Source: Streptomyces poonensis (GTDB taxonomy: Bacteria; Actinomycetota; Actinomycetes; Streptomycetales; Streptomycetaceae). Taken from it: 64,000 nucleotides of DNA. The notes under the pieces are model-generated. The model was not told the DNA's origin, did no database searches, and saw only the letters and a list, made by a program, of their open reading frames with translations. The position numbers were made by a program, and so were the translations under genes. How positions within the stretch are numbered: position 1 is the stretch's first letter; every line of letters begins with the position of its first letter. Shown piece after piece: positions 1 to 8,877 of this stretch. Location: positions 310,001 to 374,000 of the forward strand of contig NZ_BMVW01000001.1 of assembly GCF_014650915.1 (NCBI RefSeq). Reading direction: 5' to 3'.

Positions 1-1509
1 CAGGCCCAGGAGGAGATCACGGGCCTGCGCAGCGCCGCCGAGCACGCGGCCGAGCGCACGCGCACCGAGGCGCAGGACGAGGCCGACCGGGTCCGCTCCG
101 ACGCCTACGCGGAGCGGGAGCGGGCCGGCGAGGACGCTGCCCGGGTCCGGCGCGAGGCGGCCGAGGAGGCGGAGGCCGCCAAGTCCCTGGCCGAGCGCAC
201 CGTTTCGGAGGCGCTCACCGAGGCCGAGCGGATGCGCTCGGAGGCCGCGGAGGAGGCCCAGCGCGTTCGTACCGAGGCGTCCGAGCACGCCCAGCGGGTC
301 CGTACCGAGGCCTCGGACACCATCGCGAAGGCCGAGCAGGACGCCACGCGCACCCGGGCGGAGGCCCGCGAGGACGCGAACCGCATCCGCTCGGACGCGG
401 CCGCGCAGGCCGACACGCTCATCACGGAGGCGGCCGCCGAGGCGGAGCGCCTCACCACCGAGACGGCGGCGGAGACCGAGCGGGTACGTGCCGAGTCGAC
501 GGCGAAGGCCGAGCGGCTGATCGCGGACGCGACCGGCGACGCCGAGCGGCTGCGGGCCGAGGCGTCGGAGGCGGTGGCCTCGGCGCAGCAGCACGCGGAG
601 CGGACGCGTGACGAGGCCGGGCGGATCAAGGTGGAGGCCGAGGCCGAGGCGGAGCGGATCACCGCGGCCGCGCGCGAGGAGGCCGAGCGGACGCTGGACG
701 AGGCGCGCAAGGACGCCAACAAGCGGCGCTCCGAGGCCGCCGAGCAGGTCGACAAGCTCATCACGGAGACCGCGGGCGAGGCCGACAAGCTGATCTCGGA
801 GGCGCAGGCGACCGCGCTGAAGACGACCGCGGACGCCGAGGCGCAGGCCGACACGATGGTCGGCGCCGCCCGCAAGGAGGCCGACCGGCTGGTCAAGGAA
901 GCGACCGTGGAGGGCAACTCCCGGGTGGAGAAGGCCCGTGCGGACGCGGACGAGCTGCTGGTCGGGGCGCGCCGGGACGCGACCGCGATCCGGGAGCGCG
1001 CCGAGGAGCTGCGCGACCGCATCACGACCGAGATCGAGGAGCTGCACGAGCGGGCCCGCCGCGAGTCGGCCGAGACGATGAAGGCGGCGGGCGACCGGTG
1101 CGACGCCCTCATCAAGGCCGCCGAGGAGCAGCTGGCGAAGGCCCAGGCCAAGGCGAAGGAGATCGTCTCCGAGGCCAACTCCGAGGCGGGCAAGGTGCGG
1201 ATCGCCGCCGTCAAGAAGGCCGAGGCGCTGCTCAAGGAGGCCGAGCAGAAGAAGTCCACGCTCGTCCGCGAGGCCGAGGAGCTCAAGGCGGAGGCGATCC
1301 GCGAGGCGAAGCGCACCGTCGAGGAGGGCAAGCGCGAGCTGGAGATCCTGGTCCGGCGCCGTGAGGACATCAACGCGGAGATCTCGCGTGTCCAGGACGT
1401 CCTGGAGGCGCTGGAGTCCTTCGAGGCCCCGTCGGGCAGCAAGGACGGTGTTAAGGCCGGCGCCGCCGCAGGTGTCACCCGTTCGGGTGGCAAGGCATCA
1501 GACGCCTAA
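1..1509 (+). CDS. scy: Scy-like giant coiled-coil polarity protein, C-terminal part (5' truncated by window)
   Basis: The reading frame is open from the first base, so only the C-terminal 502 residues are seen. The sequence is almost entirely heptad-like Ala/Glu/Arg/Ala coiled coil with repeated AEAERLRTEA-type units and no globular domain. This composition, and the filP gene immediately downstream, fit Scy, the long scaffold that organises the polar growth centre (with DivIVA and FilP) in Streptomyces hyphae. The C-terminus after about residue 470 turns into a short Gly/Ala/Lys-rich tail. Older annotations call such proteins 'cellulose-binding'; nothing here supports that. The assignment rests on composition and neighbourhood, because coiled coils align poorly. 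Confidence 0.8.
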   Translation, partial: QAQEEITGLRSAAEHAAERTRTEAQDEADRVRSDAYAERERAGEDAARVRREAAEEAEAAKSLAERTVSEALTEAERMRSEAAEEAQRVRTEASEHAQRVRTEASDTIAKAEQDATRTRAEAREDANRIRSDAAAQADTLITEAAAEAERLTTETAAETERVRAESTAKAERLIADATGDAERLRAEASEAVASAQQHAERTRDEAGRIKVEAEAEAERITAAAREEAERTLDEARKDANKRRSEAAEQVDKLITETAGEADKLISEAQATALKTTADAEAQADTMVGAARKEADRLVKEATVEGNSRVEKARADADELLVGARRDATAIRERAEELRDRITTEIEELHERARRESAETMKAAGDRCDALIKAAEEQLAKAQAKAKEIVSEANSEAGKVRIAAVKKAEALLKEAEQKKSTLVREAEELKAEAIREAKRTVEEGKRELEILVRRREDINAEISRVQDVLEALESFEAPSGSKDGVKAGAAAGVTRSGGKASDA

Positions 1510-1519
1510 CGAGGTGAGG

Positions 1520-1545
1520 ATGAGGCGGGTACGGTCCCGCCTCAT
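1520..1545 (+). terminator. terminator hairpin after scy
   Basis: A perfect 10-bp inverted repeat (1520-1529 with 1536-1545) with a 6-nt loop starts 11 nt after the scy stop codon. There is no T run, which is usual for Streptomyces terminators. Confidence 0.7.
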
Positions 1546-1792
1546 TCGCCCCGACTTTCGGATGCACGGTGTCAAGGTTTCGTGACCTGAGGTAACTTGG
1601 GCCATCGGCCGCAGTGGCAGGAGTACACGCGGGTGGCTCGGGAGGGCCCTGATCTCCCCGGTGCCGCCCGGACGGGAGGCGCCGCGTCGCATTCACCGGG
1701 AATTTCAACACATACACCCCCCGGCAAGTCCTTCCCTCGGCCGACCACCCAAAAGGGGTGTCATTCTCCAGATCAAACGCGCATCTGCTCGA

Positions 1793-1818
1793 TGACACGC
1801 CGCTTTGCCCCCTAGGAT
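1793..1818 (+). promoter_or_regulatory. candidate filP promoter in the 349-nt scy-filP gap
   Basis: TGACAC at 1793-1798 and TAGGAT at 1813-1818 resemble -35 and -10 boxes with a short 14-nt spacer; the start codon is 40 nt further on. The remaining gap (1546-1792) holds no gene I can support. It is less G+C-rich than its surroundings near 1680-1800, as expected for a promoter region. The box assignment is weak. Confidence 0.35.
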
Positions 1819-1858
1819 TCCCCTTATCACCTCACCGGTCTCTTTCGACAGGAACCCC

Positions 1859-2797
1859 ATGAGCGACACTTCCCCCTACGGCTTCGAGCTTGTGCGGCGT
1901 GGGTACGACCGCGCTCAGGTGGACGAACGCATTTCGAAGCTCGTCTCCGACCGTGACAGTGCTCTGGCCCGTATCACTGCTCTGGAAAAGCGCATCGAGG
2001 AGTTGCACCTCGAAACGCAGAACGCCCAGGCCGCGGTCAGTGACGCCGAGCCGTCGTACGCGGGTCTCGGCGCGCGCGTCGAGAAGATCCTCCGTCTCGC
2101 CGAGGAAGAGGCGAAGGACCTGCGTGAGGAGGCCCGCCGCGCCGCCGAACAGCACCGCGAGCTGGCCGAGTCCGCCGCCCAGCAGGTGCGCAACGACGCA
2201 GAATCGTTCGCCGCCGAGCGCAAGTCGGCGGCCGAGGACGAGGGCGTCCGGATCGTCGAGAAGGCCAAGACCGACGCGTCGCAGCTGCGCGCCGAGGCGC
2301 AGAAGGACGCGCAGTCCAAGCGCGAGGAGGCGGACGCCCTCTTCGAGGAGACCCGCGCCAAGGCCGCGCAGGCCGCCGCCGACTTCGAGACCAACCTGGC
2401 CAAGCGCCGCGAGCAGTCCGAGCGCGACCTGGCCTCCCGTCAGGCCAAGGCCGAGAAGCGCCTGGCCGAGATCGAGCACCGCGCCGAGCAGCTCCGGCTG
2501 GAGGCCGAGAAGCTGCGCACCGACGCCGAGCGCCGCGCCCGCCAGACGGTGGAGACCGCGCAGCGCCAGGCCGAGGACATCGTGGCCGACGCCAACGCCA
2601 AGGCCGACCGCATCCGTTCGGAGTCCGAGCGCGAGCTGGCCGCCCTCACCAACCGCCGCGACTCGATCAACGCCCAGCTCACGAACGTCCGCGAGATGCT
2701 CGCGACGCTCACCGGTGCCGCGGTCGCCGCGGCCGGCACGCCGTCGACGGATGACGAGCCGATCTCCCGGGGAGTTCCGGCGCAGCAGTCCCGGTGA
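1859..2797 (+). CDS. filP: FilP intermediate-filament-like coiled-coil protein
   Basis: This 312-residue protein opens with a DivIVA-like N-terminal stretch (MSDTSPYGFELVRRGYDRAQ, then VDERISKL). It continues as an uninterrupted coiled coil rich in AEAE/RAEQ/DAER to about residue 285 and ends in a short Ser/Gly/Pro tail. FilP forms filaments beneath the hyphal tip, gives mechanical stiffness and interacts with Scy and DivIVA. The start chosen is the ATG at 1859, with AGGA at 1850-1853. An upstream in-frame ATG at 1805 lacks a ribosome-binding site and lies ahead of the candidate -10 box. Length matches known FilP (about 310 residues). A strong terminator follows. Confidence 0.9.
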   Translation: MSDTSPYGFELVRRGYDRAQVDERISKLVSDRDSALARITALEKRIEELHLETQNAQAAVSDAEPSYAGLGARVEKILRLAEEEAKDLREEARRAAEQHRELAESAAQQVRNDAESFAAERKSAAEDEGVRIVEKAKTDASQLRAEAQKDAQSKREEADALFEETRAKAAQAAADFETNLAKRREQSERDLASRQAKAEKRLAEIEHRAEQLRLEAEKLRTDAERRARQTVETAQRQAEDIVADANAKADRIRSESERELAALTNRRDSINAQLTNVREMLATLTGAAVAAAGTPSTDDEPISRGVPAQQSR

Positions 2798-2909
2798 CAG
2801 CAGCAGTACCGGTGACAAGGGTCCGAGCACAGCGGGTCCGAGCACAGCAGTTCCGGTGACAGCCGGGCCGGTCGACCGGGTCCGGTAACGCCTGAGGGTT
2901 TCCCCGTGC

Positions 2910-2943
2910 GAAGCCCCCTGCCGCTGAGGTGGCAGGGGGCTTC
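2910..2943 (+). terminator. filP terminator
   Basis: A perfect 13-bp stem (2910-2922 with 2931-2943) with an 8-nt loop lies downstream of filP and just ahead of the next promoter. Confidence 0.85.
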
Positions 2944-2952
2944 GTCCCGTTC

Positions 2953-2958
2953 TAGCGT
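2953..2958 (+). promoter_or_regulatory. -10 box TAGCGT for a leaderless ABC ATPase transcript
   Basis: TAGCGT lies 7 nt before the ATG at 2966 and there is no Shine-Dalgarno sequence between them. In Streptomyces this spacing places the transcription start at the start codon. No -35 box is recognised. Confidence 0.55.
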
Positions 2959-2965
2959 GAGTTCC

Positions 2966-3931
2966 ATGATCGAGCTCGAGGGGCTGACCAAGCGGTACGG
3001 CGAGAAGGTGGCGGTCAACCACCTCACCTTCGCCGTCCGGCCGGGCCTCGTGACGGGGTTCCTGGGGCCGAACGGCGCCGGGAAGTCGACCACCATGCGG
3101 ATGATCCTCGGTCTCGACCGGCCCACCGCGGGCGATGTCCGTATCGACGGCAGGCACTACGACCGGCTCAAGGACCCGATGAAGTACATCGGCGCCCTGC
3201 TGGACGCGAAGGCCGTGCACGGCGGGCGGAGCGCGTACCACCATCTGCTGTGCCTCGCCCAGGCCAACGGCATCCCGACGAGCCGGGTGCACGAGGTCCT
3301 CGGCACGGTGGGGCTCACGGCGGTCGCCCGCAAGAAGGCCAAGAACTTCTCGCTCGGCATGGGCCAGCGGCTCGGCATCGCGGGCGCGCTGCTCGGCGAT
3401 CCGCGCATCCTGATGTTCGACGAGCCGGTCAACGGGCTCGACCCGGAGGGCATCCACTGGATCCGCACGCTGATGCAGAACCTGGCCGCGCAGGGCCGTA
3501 CGGTCTTCGTGTCCTCGCATCTGATGAGCGAGATGGCGCTGACCGCGGAGCACCTCGTCGTCATCGGGCAGGGGCGGCTGCTCGCCGACACCTCCATGGC
3601 GGACTTCATCCGCCGCAACTCCCGGTCATATGTGCGTTTGCGTACGCCGCAACGCGAGCAGTTGCTCGACCTGCTGCACCGGGAGGGGATCACGCCCGTC
3701 GAGGCGGGCGACGGGGCGCTGGAGGTGGACGACGCACGGTCGGAGCACCTCGGTGAGCTGGCCGCCCGGCACGGGATCGTGCTGCACGAGCTGAGTCCCC
3801 GGCAGGCCTCGCTGGAGGAGGCGTTCATGCGGCTGACGGCCGAGTCGGTGGAGTACCACGCGCACACCGGCTCGGCACAAGCGCCCCAGCCGTCCCGTCC
3901 GTGGGGAGCCGACTGGAAGAAGGGGTCCTGA
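2966..3931 (+). CDS. ABC transporter ATP-binding protein (ABC-2 exporter, module 1)
   Basis: This 321-residue protein is an ABC-2 type ATPase that powers export through the permease encoded immediately downstream. The Walker A motif GPNGAGKST is near residues 38-46, the signature region reads NFSLGMGQRLGIAGALL, and Walker B with the catalytic Glu is ILMFDEPVNGLDPEG. After about residue 220 comes the C-terminal extension typical of DrrA/BcrA-like ATPases. The start MIELEGLTKRYG is at an ATG preceded by TAGCGT rather than a ribosome-binding site. The cargo is unknown. The next module's ATPase is a close paralogue. Confidence 0.9.
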   Translation: MIELEGLTKRYGEKVAVNHLTFAVRPGLVTGFLGPNGAGKSTTMRMILGLDRPTAGDVRIDGRHYDRLKDPMKYIGALLDAKAVHGGRSAYHHLLCLAQANGIPTSRVHEVLGTVGLTAVARKKAKNFSLGMGQRLGIAGALLGDPRILMFDEPVNGLDPEGIHWIRTLMQNLAAQGRTVFVSSHLMSEMALTAEHLVVIGQGRLLADTSMADFIRRNSRSYVRLRTPQREQLLDLLHREGITPVEAGDGALEVDDARSEHLGELAARHGIVLHELSPRQASLEEAFMRLTAESVEYHAHTGSAQAPQPSRPWGADWKKGS

Positions 3932-3933
3932 CC

Positions 3934-4704
3934 ATGGCGGCAGCGCAGGTCGTCCGCTCCGAGTGGACCAAGATCCGGTCGGTGGCCTCCACGGTGTGGA
4001 CGCTGTCGCTCGCCGTGGTCGTCACCCTCGCCCTCGGCATGCTGATCTCCGCGCTGTCGAACCGGGAGTTCGACCGGCTGGGCCCCGAGGACCGGTTCAC
4101 CTTCGACCCGACGCTCATCAGCTTCGCCGGGATGAGCCTGGGTCAGCTCGCGATGATCGTGTTCGGGGTGCTCGTGGTGTCGAACGAGTACAGCACCGGG
4201 ATGATCCGCACCTCGTTGGCCGCCGTTCCGCAGCGCGGCACCTTCCTCTTCAGCAAGATCGCGGTGGCGACGCTGCTCGCGCTGCTCGTGTCGCTCGCCA
4301 CCGCCTTCGCCACGTTCTTCCTGGGGCAGGCGATGCTCGACGAGCACGGCACGTCGATCGGCGAGCCCGGAGTGCTGCGCGCGGTCGTCGGCGGCGGGCT
4401 CTACATGACGCTCATCGCGGTGTTCTCGATGGGCGTCGCGACGATGCTGCGCTCGCCGATGCTGTCGCTCGGCATCCTGATGCCGTTCTTCTTCCTGATC
4501 TCCAGCGTCCTGGGCAATGTGCCGGCGACGGAGAAGATCGGCCGCTTCCTGCCGGACCAGGCCGGCCGGAAGATCATGGAGGTGGTCCCGGCGGCCGGCG
4601 ACGACACCCCGTACGGGCCGTGGGGCGGGCTGGGCATCATGGCGCTCTGGGTCGTCGCGGCGCTCGTGGGCGGGTATGTGCTGCTGCGGCGGCGCGACGC
4701 CTAG
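3934..4704 (+). CDS. ABC-2 type permease (module 1)
   Basis: This 256-residue membrane protein begins 2 nt after the ATPase stop codon and has about six hydrophobic segments. The N-terminal SEWTKIRSVAS motif precedes the first membrane helix and is shared with the permease of module 2, which marks the family of actinobacterial ABC-2 permeases. The partner is the ATPase upstream. The ATG at 3934 with GAAGAAGGGG upstream is preferred over the in-frame GTG at 3901, which would overlap the ATPase gene. The exported substrate cannot be told from sequence. Confidence 0.88.
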   Translation: MAAAQVVRSEWTKIRSVASTVWTLSLAVVVTLALGMLISALSNREFDRLGPEDRFTFDPTLISFAGMSLGQLAMIVFGVLVVSNEYSTGMIRTSLAAVPQRGTFLFSKIAVATLLALLVSLATAFATFFLGQAMLDEHGTSIGEPGVLRAVVGGGLYMTLIAVFSMGVATMLRSPMLSLGILMPFFFLISSVLGNVPATEKIGRFLPDQAGRKIMEVVPAAGDDTPYGPWGGLGIMALWVVAALVGGYVLLRRRDA

Positions 4705-4752
4705 GCGCTCCGCCGGACGGCCGGTTTCCCGGCTGCGGGTCCGTCGTGGCCG

Positions 4753-4786
4753 GTCGCGCAGTTCCCCGCGCCCCTTCGGGGCGCGG
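4753..4786 (+). repeat. dispersed Streptomyces repeat with terminator-like hairpin
   Basis: Bases 4753-4776 match, as reverse complement, 24 of 24 bases at 37956-37979, another intergenic site 33 kb away. The end of this copy forms a perfect 9-bp hairpin (4766-4774 with 4778-4786, loop TTC), which could terminate the module 1 transcript. The 298-nt gap to the next gene holds nothing else I can support. Confidence 0.8.
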
Positions 4787-5002
4787 CCCGTTTCCGTCGG
4801 GTCCGGCTCCCGCAAGGCGGTGATCCGGCCGGGGAACCGGCGGTACACGCGCGACCAGGCAAGACGTGTCCCTGCCAAGGCGGTGGCGATGACCTGGGAT
4901 GTTCTGCTTCGCCTTGATGGGAACCGTCAGCACCTGGATATCCTCCTAACCCTTACGGGGGCGTGCGCCCCGACGTCCTGAAGTTTTCGATGGGTGCGGA
5001 GC

Positions 5003-6313
5003 ATGATCGAGGCAGTCGGCCTGACGAAGCGCTACGGCGCCAAGACGGCCGTGTACAACCTTTCCTTCCAGGTCCGGCCGGGCACCGTCACTGGCTTCCT
5101 CGGGCCCAACGGCTCGGGCAAGTCGACGACCATGCGCATGATCCTCGGCCTCGACAACCCGACGTCGGGCCATGTGACGATCGGCGGCCACCCGTACCGG
5201 AAGCTGCCGAACGCGCCCCGCCAGGTGGGTGCCCTGCTGGACGCCAAGGCCGTGCACGGAGGCCGCAGCGCACGCAGCCATCTGCTGTGCCTGGCGCAGC
5301 TGTCGGGCATCCCCGCGCGGCGCGTGGACGAGGTGCTCGGCGTCGTCGGCCTCCAGGACGTGGCCCGCAAGCGGTCCAAGGGCTTCTCGCTCGGCATGGG
5401 CCAGCGGCTCGGCATCGCCGCGGCGCTGCTCGGCGACCCCCAGGTGCTGCTCTTCGACGAGCCGGTCAACGGCCTCGACCCGGAGGGCATCCTCTGGGTG
5501 CGCAACCTGATGAAGTCCCTCGCCGCCGAGGGCCGCACCGTGTTCGTGTCGTCCCATCTGATGAGCGAGATGGCGCTGACCGCGGATCACCTCATCGTGA
5601 TCGGGCGCGGCCAGCTGCTCGCCGACATGAGCGTCAAGGACTTCATCTCGGCGAACTCGGCCGACTTCGCCCGGGTGCGCACCCCCGACACCGAGCAGCG
5701 CGAGAAGCTGACGGCCGCGCTGTCCGAGGCGGGCGGACAGGTGCTGCCCGAGCCGGACGGCGCGCTCCGGATCACCGGGCTGCCGCTGCCGCGGATCAGC
5801 GACCTCGCGCACGACGCCGACGTACGGCTGTGGGAGCTGTCGCCGCACCAGGCCTCCCTGGAGGAGGCGTACATGCGGATGACGCAGGCCGCCGTCGACT
5901 ACCGCTCGACGATCGACCAGAAGGAAGGGCTCATGCAGCCCCTGCCGCCCGGCACGCAGCCCCCGATGCCGGTGCCCGGGCAGGGACAGCCGGGCTGGTA
6001 CGCCCCGCCGCCGCCCCAGCAGGGCGGTCAGCCCTTCGCCATGCCGCAGCTGCCGCAGCCGGGACCGTACGGTGCGCCGGGCGGCCCCGCCGCCCCGGCA
6101 CCCGGGCAGCCCAACCCGTACGCCGGCCAGGCACCGGCCACGCCGCCGGCCCAAACGCCCGCGCAGCCCGCCGTCGCGCCGGCGGCCCCGCAGCCTCCCG
6201 CGCAGCCCGCCGACCGGGCGCCCGCCGAGTCCGCCGCGCCGGCGGCCGAACCCGCGGCCGAGCAGCCCGCGCCCGCCGACGCCGACCCGACCAAGCCCGA
6301 GGACGCCCGATGA
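5003..6313 (+). CDS. ABC transporter ATP-binding protein with Pro/Ala-rich tail (module 2)
   Basis: This 436-residue ABC-2 ATPase has Walker A GPNGSGKST near residue 38, the signature SLGMGQRLGIAAALL and Walker B VLLFDEPVNGLDPEG. The first 300 residues are closely paralogous to the ATPase of module 1. The last 130 residues are a low-complexity tail dominated by Pro, Ala and Gln, absent from module 1. The start is uncertain: ATG 5003 aligns with the paralogue (MIEAVGLTKRYG), but the nearest GGAG is only 1 nt away. A GTG at 4994 in the same frame is an alternative. It overlaps the permease gene by ATGA. Confidence 0.88.
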   Translation: MIEAVGLTKRYGAKTAVYNLSFQVRPGTVTGFLGPNGSGKSTTMRMILGLDNPTSGHVTIGGHPYRKLPNAPRQVGALLDAKAVHGGRSARSHLLCLAQLSGIPARRVDEVLGVVGLQDVARKRSKGFSLGMGQRLGIAAALLGDPQVLLFDEPVNGLDPEGILWVRNLMKSLAAEGRTVFVSSHLMSEMALTADHLIVIGRGQLLADMSVKDFISANSADFARVRTPDTEQREKLTAALSEAGGQVLPEPDGALRITGLPLPRISDLAHDADVRLWELSPHQASLEEAYMRMTQAAVDYRSTIDQKEGLMQPLPPGTQPPMPVPGQGQPGWYAPPPPQQGGQPFAMPQLPQPGPYGAPGGPAAPAPGQPNPYAGQAPATPPAQTPAQPAVAPAAPQPPAQPADRAPAESAAPAAEPAAEQPAPADADPTKPEDAR

Positions 6314-7161
6314 GCACGCCCCAGCCCCCCACGACCCAGCCACCCGCGCCCCAGCAGCCCGCGCCGCACTGGCAGGCGGCGCCCGGCCCGTCGTACACCT
6401 CGCCCATCCCCGTCGTGCGCACCCACCTCGGCCACGCGCTCGCCTCCGAGTGGACGAAGATCCGGTCGGTGCGCTCGACGATGTGGACGCTCGGCATCTT
6501 CCTGCTCCTGGTGATCGGTATCGGGTTCCTGGTCGCCGCGCAGACGTCCGACAGCGACTTCGCCGACGTCCCGTACACCGTCCCCGCCTTCTTCGGCCTG
6601 ATCCTCGGGCAGATCTGCCTGATCACGCTGGGCGTGCTGGTGATCGCCTCGGAGTACGGCACGGGGATGATCCGTACGACGTTCACGGCCTCGCCGCAGC
6701 GCCACCGGGTGCTCGCCGCCAAGCTGATGGTCTTCTTCGCGGTGGCCTTCGTGGTGTCGGCCTTCGCGATCGGGCTGGTCGGGCTGTTCACCGCGAGCCT
6801 GCACTCCGAGCCGTCCAGCACCCCGTGGGCCGGCACGGTCGTCATGGGCGCCCTGTACGTCTCGCTGCTCGGCGTCCTCGCGCTCGCGGTGGGCTCGATG
6901 CTGCGGCACTCGGCGGGTGCGATCACCGCGATGCTCGGCCTGGTGCTGGTGCCCGCGATCCTGCCCGCGTTCCTGATGCTCTCCGAGAGCATGCGCACGG
7001 TCGGCGAGAAGATGATGGAGTACAACGCCCCCAACTCGCTCGCCGCGATCTTCGGAATGGACACCGAGAACGGCGGCGCCGCCCAGCTCGGCCTGCTCGC
7101 CGGCCTCACGGCCGCGGCGATCGCCGGCGCGTTCGTCCTGCTGGACCGCAGGGACGTGTGA
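6310..7161 (+). CDS. ABC-2 type permease with Pro/Gln-rich N-terminus (module 2)
   Basis: This 283-residue protein starts inside the stop codon of the ATPase gene, so the two are translationally coupled. The first 45 residues are a Pro/Gln/Ala-rich cytoplasmic segment. SEWTKIRSVRS and about six membrane helices follow, as in the permease of module 1. The low-complexity tail of the ATPase and the low-complexity head of this permease abut at the gene junction, so the two Pro-rich segments could meet at the membrane face; that is inference. The transported compound is unknown. Confidence 0.88.
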   Translation: MSTPQPPTTQPPAPQQPAPHWQAAPGPSYTSPIPVVRTHLGHALASEWTKIRSVRSTMWTLGIFLLLVIGIGFLVAAQTSDSDFADVPYTVPAFFGLILGQICLITLGVLVIASEYGTGMIRTTFTASPQRHRVLAAKLMVFFAVAFVVSAFAIGLVGLFTASLHSEPSSTPWAGTVVMGALYVSLLGVLALAVGSMLRHSAGAITAMLGLVLVPAILPAFLMLSESMRTVGEKMMEYNAPNSLAAIFGMDTENGGAAQLGLLAGLTAAAIAGAFVLLDRRDV

Positions 7162-7186
7162 CGGCCGCGGAGAGCCGCGAAGAGGG

Positions 7187-7519
7187 CTAGAAACGCGGGG
7201 CGTTACGGGACCGCTGCACCTGCGAGGTGCGGCGGTCCCGCGCGTTCCAGCAGGCCTTGTGCCAGTGGCGGCGGTCGTCGACGCCCGCGTGCTCGGGCCA
7301 GGCGACCACATGCGGCACACCTGAGGGGATCATCTGGTCACAGCCCGGGCAGCGGTACGTCTTGCCCGCGGCGCTGGCGCCCGCGACATGCCGCACGCTC
7401 CACTCCTCGCCCCGCCAGCTCTCGGTGGACTGCCAGCCTCCGTAGCGGTCGGCGGGGTCCTCGTCGGCGCTCCGGCCGGACGAGCCGGCACCCTTGGGTC
7501 GGTTGCGACGCGGGGACAC
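7187..7519 (-). CDS. small conserved Cys/His (zinc-ribbon-like) protein
   Basis: This 110-residue soluble protein has a basic, low-complexity N-terminus. A C-terminal half follows with a CPGC pair and a later HWHKACW motif, a plausible Cys2-His-Cys metal site. Homologues are often labelled 'ATP/GTP-binding', but no P-loop is visible here, so I would not use that label. The GTG start at 7519 is chosen because GAGGTG lies at the right distance. The in-frame GTG at 7531 would place that ribosome-binding site inside the gene. The gene converges on the module 2 permease. Confidence 0.7.
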   Translation of the reverse strand: MSPRRNRPKGAGSSGRSADEDPADRYGGWQSTESWRGEEWSVRHVAGASAAGKTYRCPGCDQMIPSGVPHVVAWPEHAGVDDRRHWHKACWNARDRRTSQVQRSRNAPRF

Positions 7520-7737
7520 AGGACACCTCACGGGGCAGTACAGGCAGCACGAATCCCATCCAGCCTACGCGGGCGGCGCGGGCACGGGCGCGCCCCCGAA
7601 CCGGTACCTGTCCCTTTCCGGCGGTCACATTCAGCAGACAATCCGCAAATCCCGCCGCTGCCCGTGTCTTGGGCACGTGTCAGGCGGTTATGCCAGTGGG
7701 GGAGCTCCGCGTCGGGGCCGAGAAAGCAGGAAATGGC

Positions 7738-8766
7738 ATGCGTGTTGGAAGTTTTGTACTGGCGGCCCAGTTTCCCGGACAGGGCCAGGGGGAGGCACTG
7801 CACCGCGCCGTGCGGACGGGGGAGGCCGCCGAAGAAGCGGGCCTGGACTCGGTATGGCTGGCCGAGCACCACTTCGTGCCCTACGGGACGTGCCCCTCGG
7901 CGATCACCCTCGCCGCGTTATTGCTGGGACGCACCCGGCGGATCCGGGTCGGTACGGCGGTCAGTGTGCTGTCCACCGCTCACCCCGTGGCCCTCGGTGA
8001 GCAGGCGGCGCTGCTGCACGTGACGTCGGGCGGCCGGTTCTCGCTGGGTGTGGGCCGCGGCGGGCCCTGGGTGGACCTGGCGGTCTTCGGGACGGGGATC
8101 GAGGCGTACGAGAACGGGTTCCCGGAATCACTCGATCTGCTGGTGCGCTGGCTGCGCGAACCATCGGTCGGAGCTTCGGGGGAACGATTCAGCTTCCCCG
8201 AGGTCCCAGTGGTCCCCAGGCCCTCGGAGGTCCTCGAGGACGGACCGGGCCCGGAGGTCGTCGTCGCCTGCACCTCCCCGCCGAGCGTCCGGCTCGCGGC
8301 CGAGCGCGGACTGCCCATGCTGCTCGGGATGCACGTCGGGGACGAGGAGAAGGCCGAGATGGTCGCGCTGTGGCGGCGGCACGCGCGCGCGGCGGGCCGT
8401 TCGCCGGACGCGATCGCCGCGGCCGGCCATGTGTCCGCCGGGGTCTGCCAGATCGCGGACCGGCGGACGGACGCGGTCGAGGTGCTCACCAAGGCGATGC
8501 CGGGCTGGCTGCGGCAGGGGCTCGCCGCCCACCGGACGGTGGACGGCCGCCACCGTGCGATGCGGGATCCGATGGCGTACACCGAACTGCTCTGCGGACT
8601 GCACCCGGTGGGGACGGCGCGGCTGTGCGCCGACCGGCTGGCGGCGACCTCCGAGCGGACGGGCATCACGCGGTTCGCCCTGCTCGTCGAGGGCTCGGGC
8701 GACCTCGCGACCACCGAGGAGAACGTACGGCGGCTCGGCGCCGAGGTACTCCCCCAGGTGCGATGA
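7738..8766 (+). CDS. LLM-class (luciferase-like) flavin-dependent oxidoreductase with a TTA codon
   Basis: This 342-residue protein belongs to the bacterial-luciferase-like monooxygenase superfamily. The N-terminal barrel strand is MRVGSFVLAAQFPG, followed by GLDSVWLAEHHF (the conserved EHH region), then RIRVGTAVSVL and RFSLGVGRGG. Such enzymes use FMNH2 or F420 that diffuses in; the substrate is unknown. The ATG at 7738 has AGGA at 7728-7731. Codon 61 (7918-7920) is TTA, the leucine codon read in Streptomyces by the bldA tRNA. Translation is therefore expected to depend on bldA and be linked to development or antibiotic production. Confidence 0.88.
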   Translation: MRVGSFVLAAQFPGQGQGEALHRAVRTGEAAEEAGLDSVWLAEHHFVPYGTCPSAITLAALLLGRTRRIRVGTAVSVLSTAHPVALGEQAALLHVTSGGRFSLGVGRGGPWVDLAVFGTGIEAYENGFPESLDLLVRWLREPSVGASGERFSFPEVPVVPRPSEVLEDGPGPEVVVACTSPPSVRLAAERGLPMLLGMHVGDEEKAEMVALWRRHARAAGRSPDAIAAAGHVSAGVCQIADRRTDAVEVLTKAMPGWLRQGLAAHRTVDGRHRAMRDPMAYTELLCGLHPVGTARLCADRLAATSERTGITRFALLVEGSGDLATTEENVRRLGAEVLPQVR

Positions 8767-8790
8767 GCGGCCGGGCCACGGCCCGGCCGC
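8767..8790 (+). terminator. terminator of the LLM oxidoreductase gene
   Basis: A perfect 11-bp inverted repeat (8767-8777 with 8780-8790) begins immediately after the stop codon. Confidence 0.75.
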
Positions 8791-8877
8791 CCGGATGCGG
8801 CTGAGCCGCGGACGGTGCGGTGGGGTCCTGGCCGGCCCGGAACCGGTGTCGCCGGTGCCGCCGGGCCGTGGACCCGT

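Noticed and set aside
105..1493. Long minus-strand ORF (462 codons) opposite scy
   Set aside because: It is the antisense shadow of the coiled-coil gene: Ser/Ala/Arg-rich with no start context, while the plus strand has the expected codon bias.
7187..7519. 'ATP/GTP-binding protein' label used for homologues
   Set aside because: No Walker motif is present; only a Cys/His cluster is visible.
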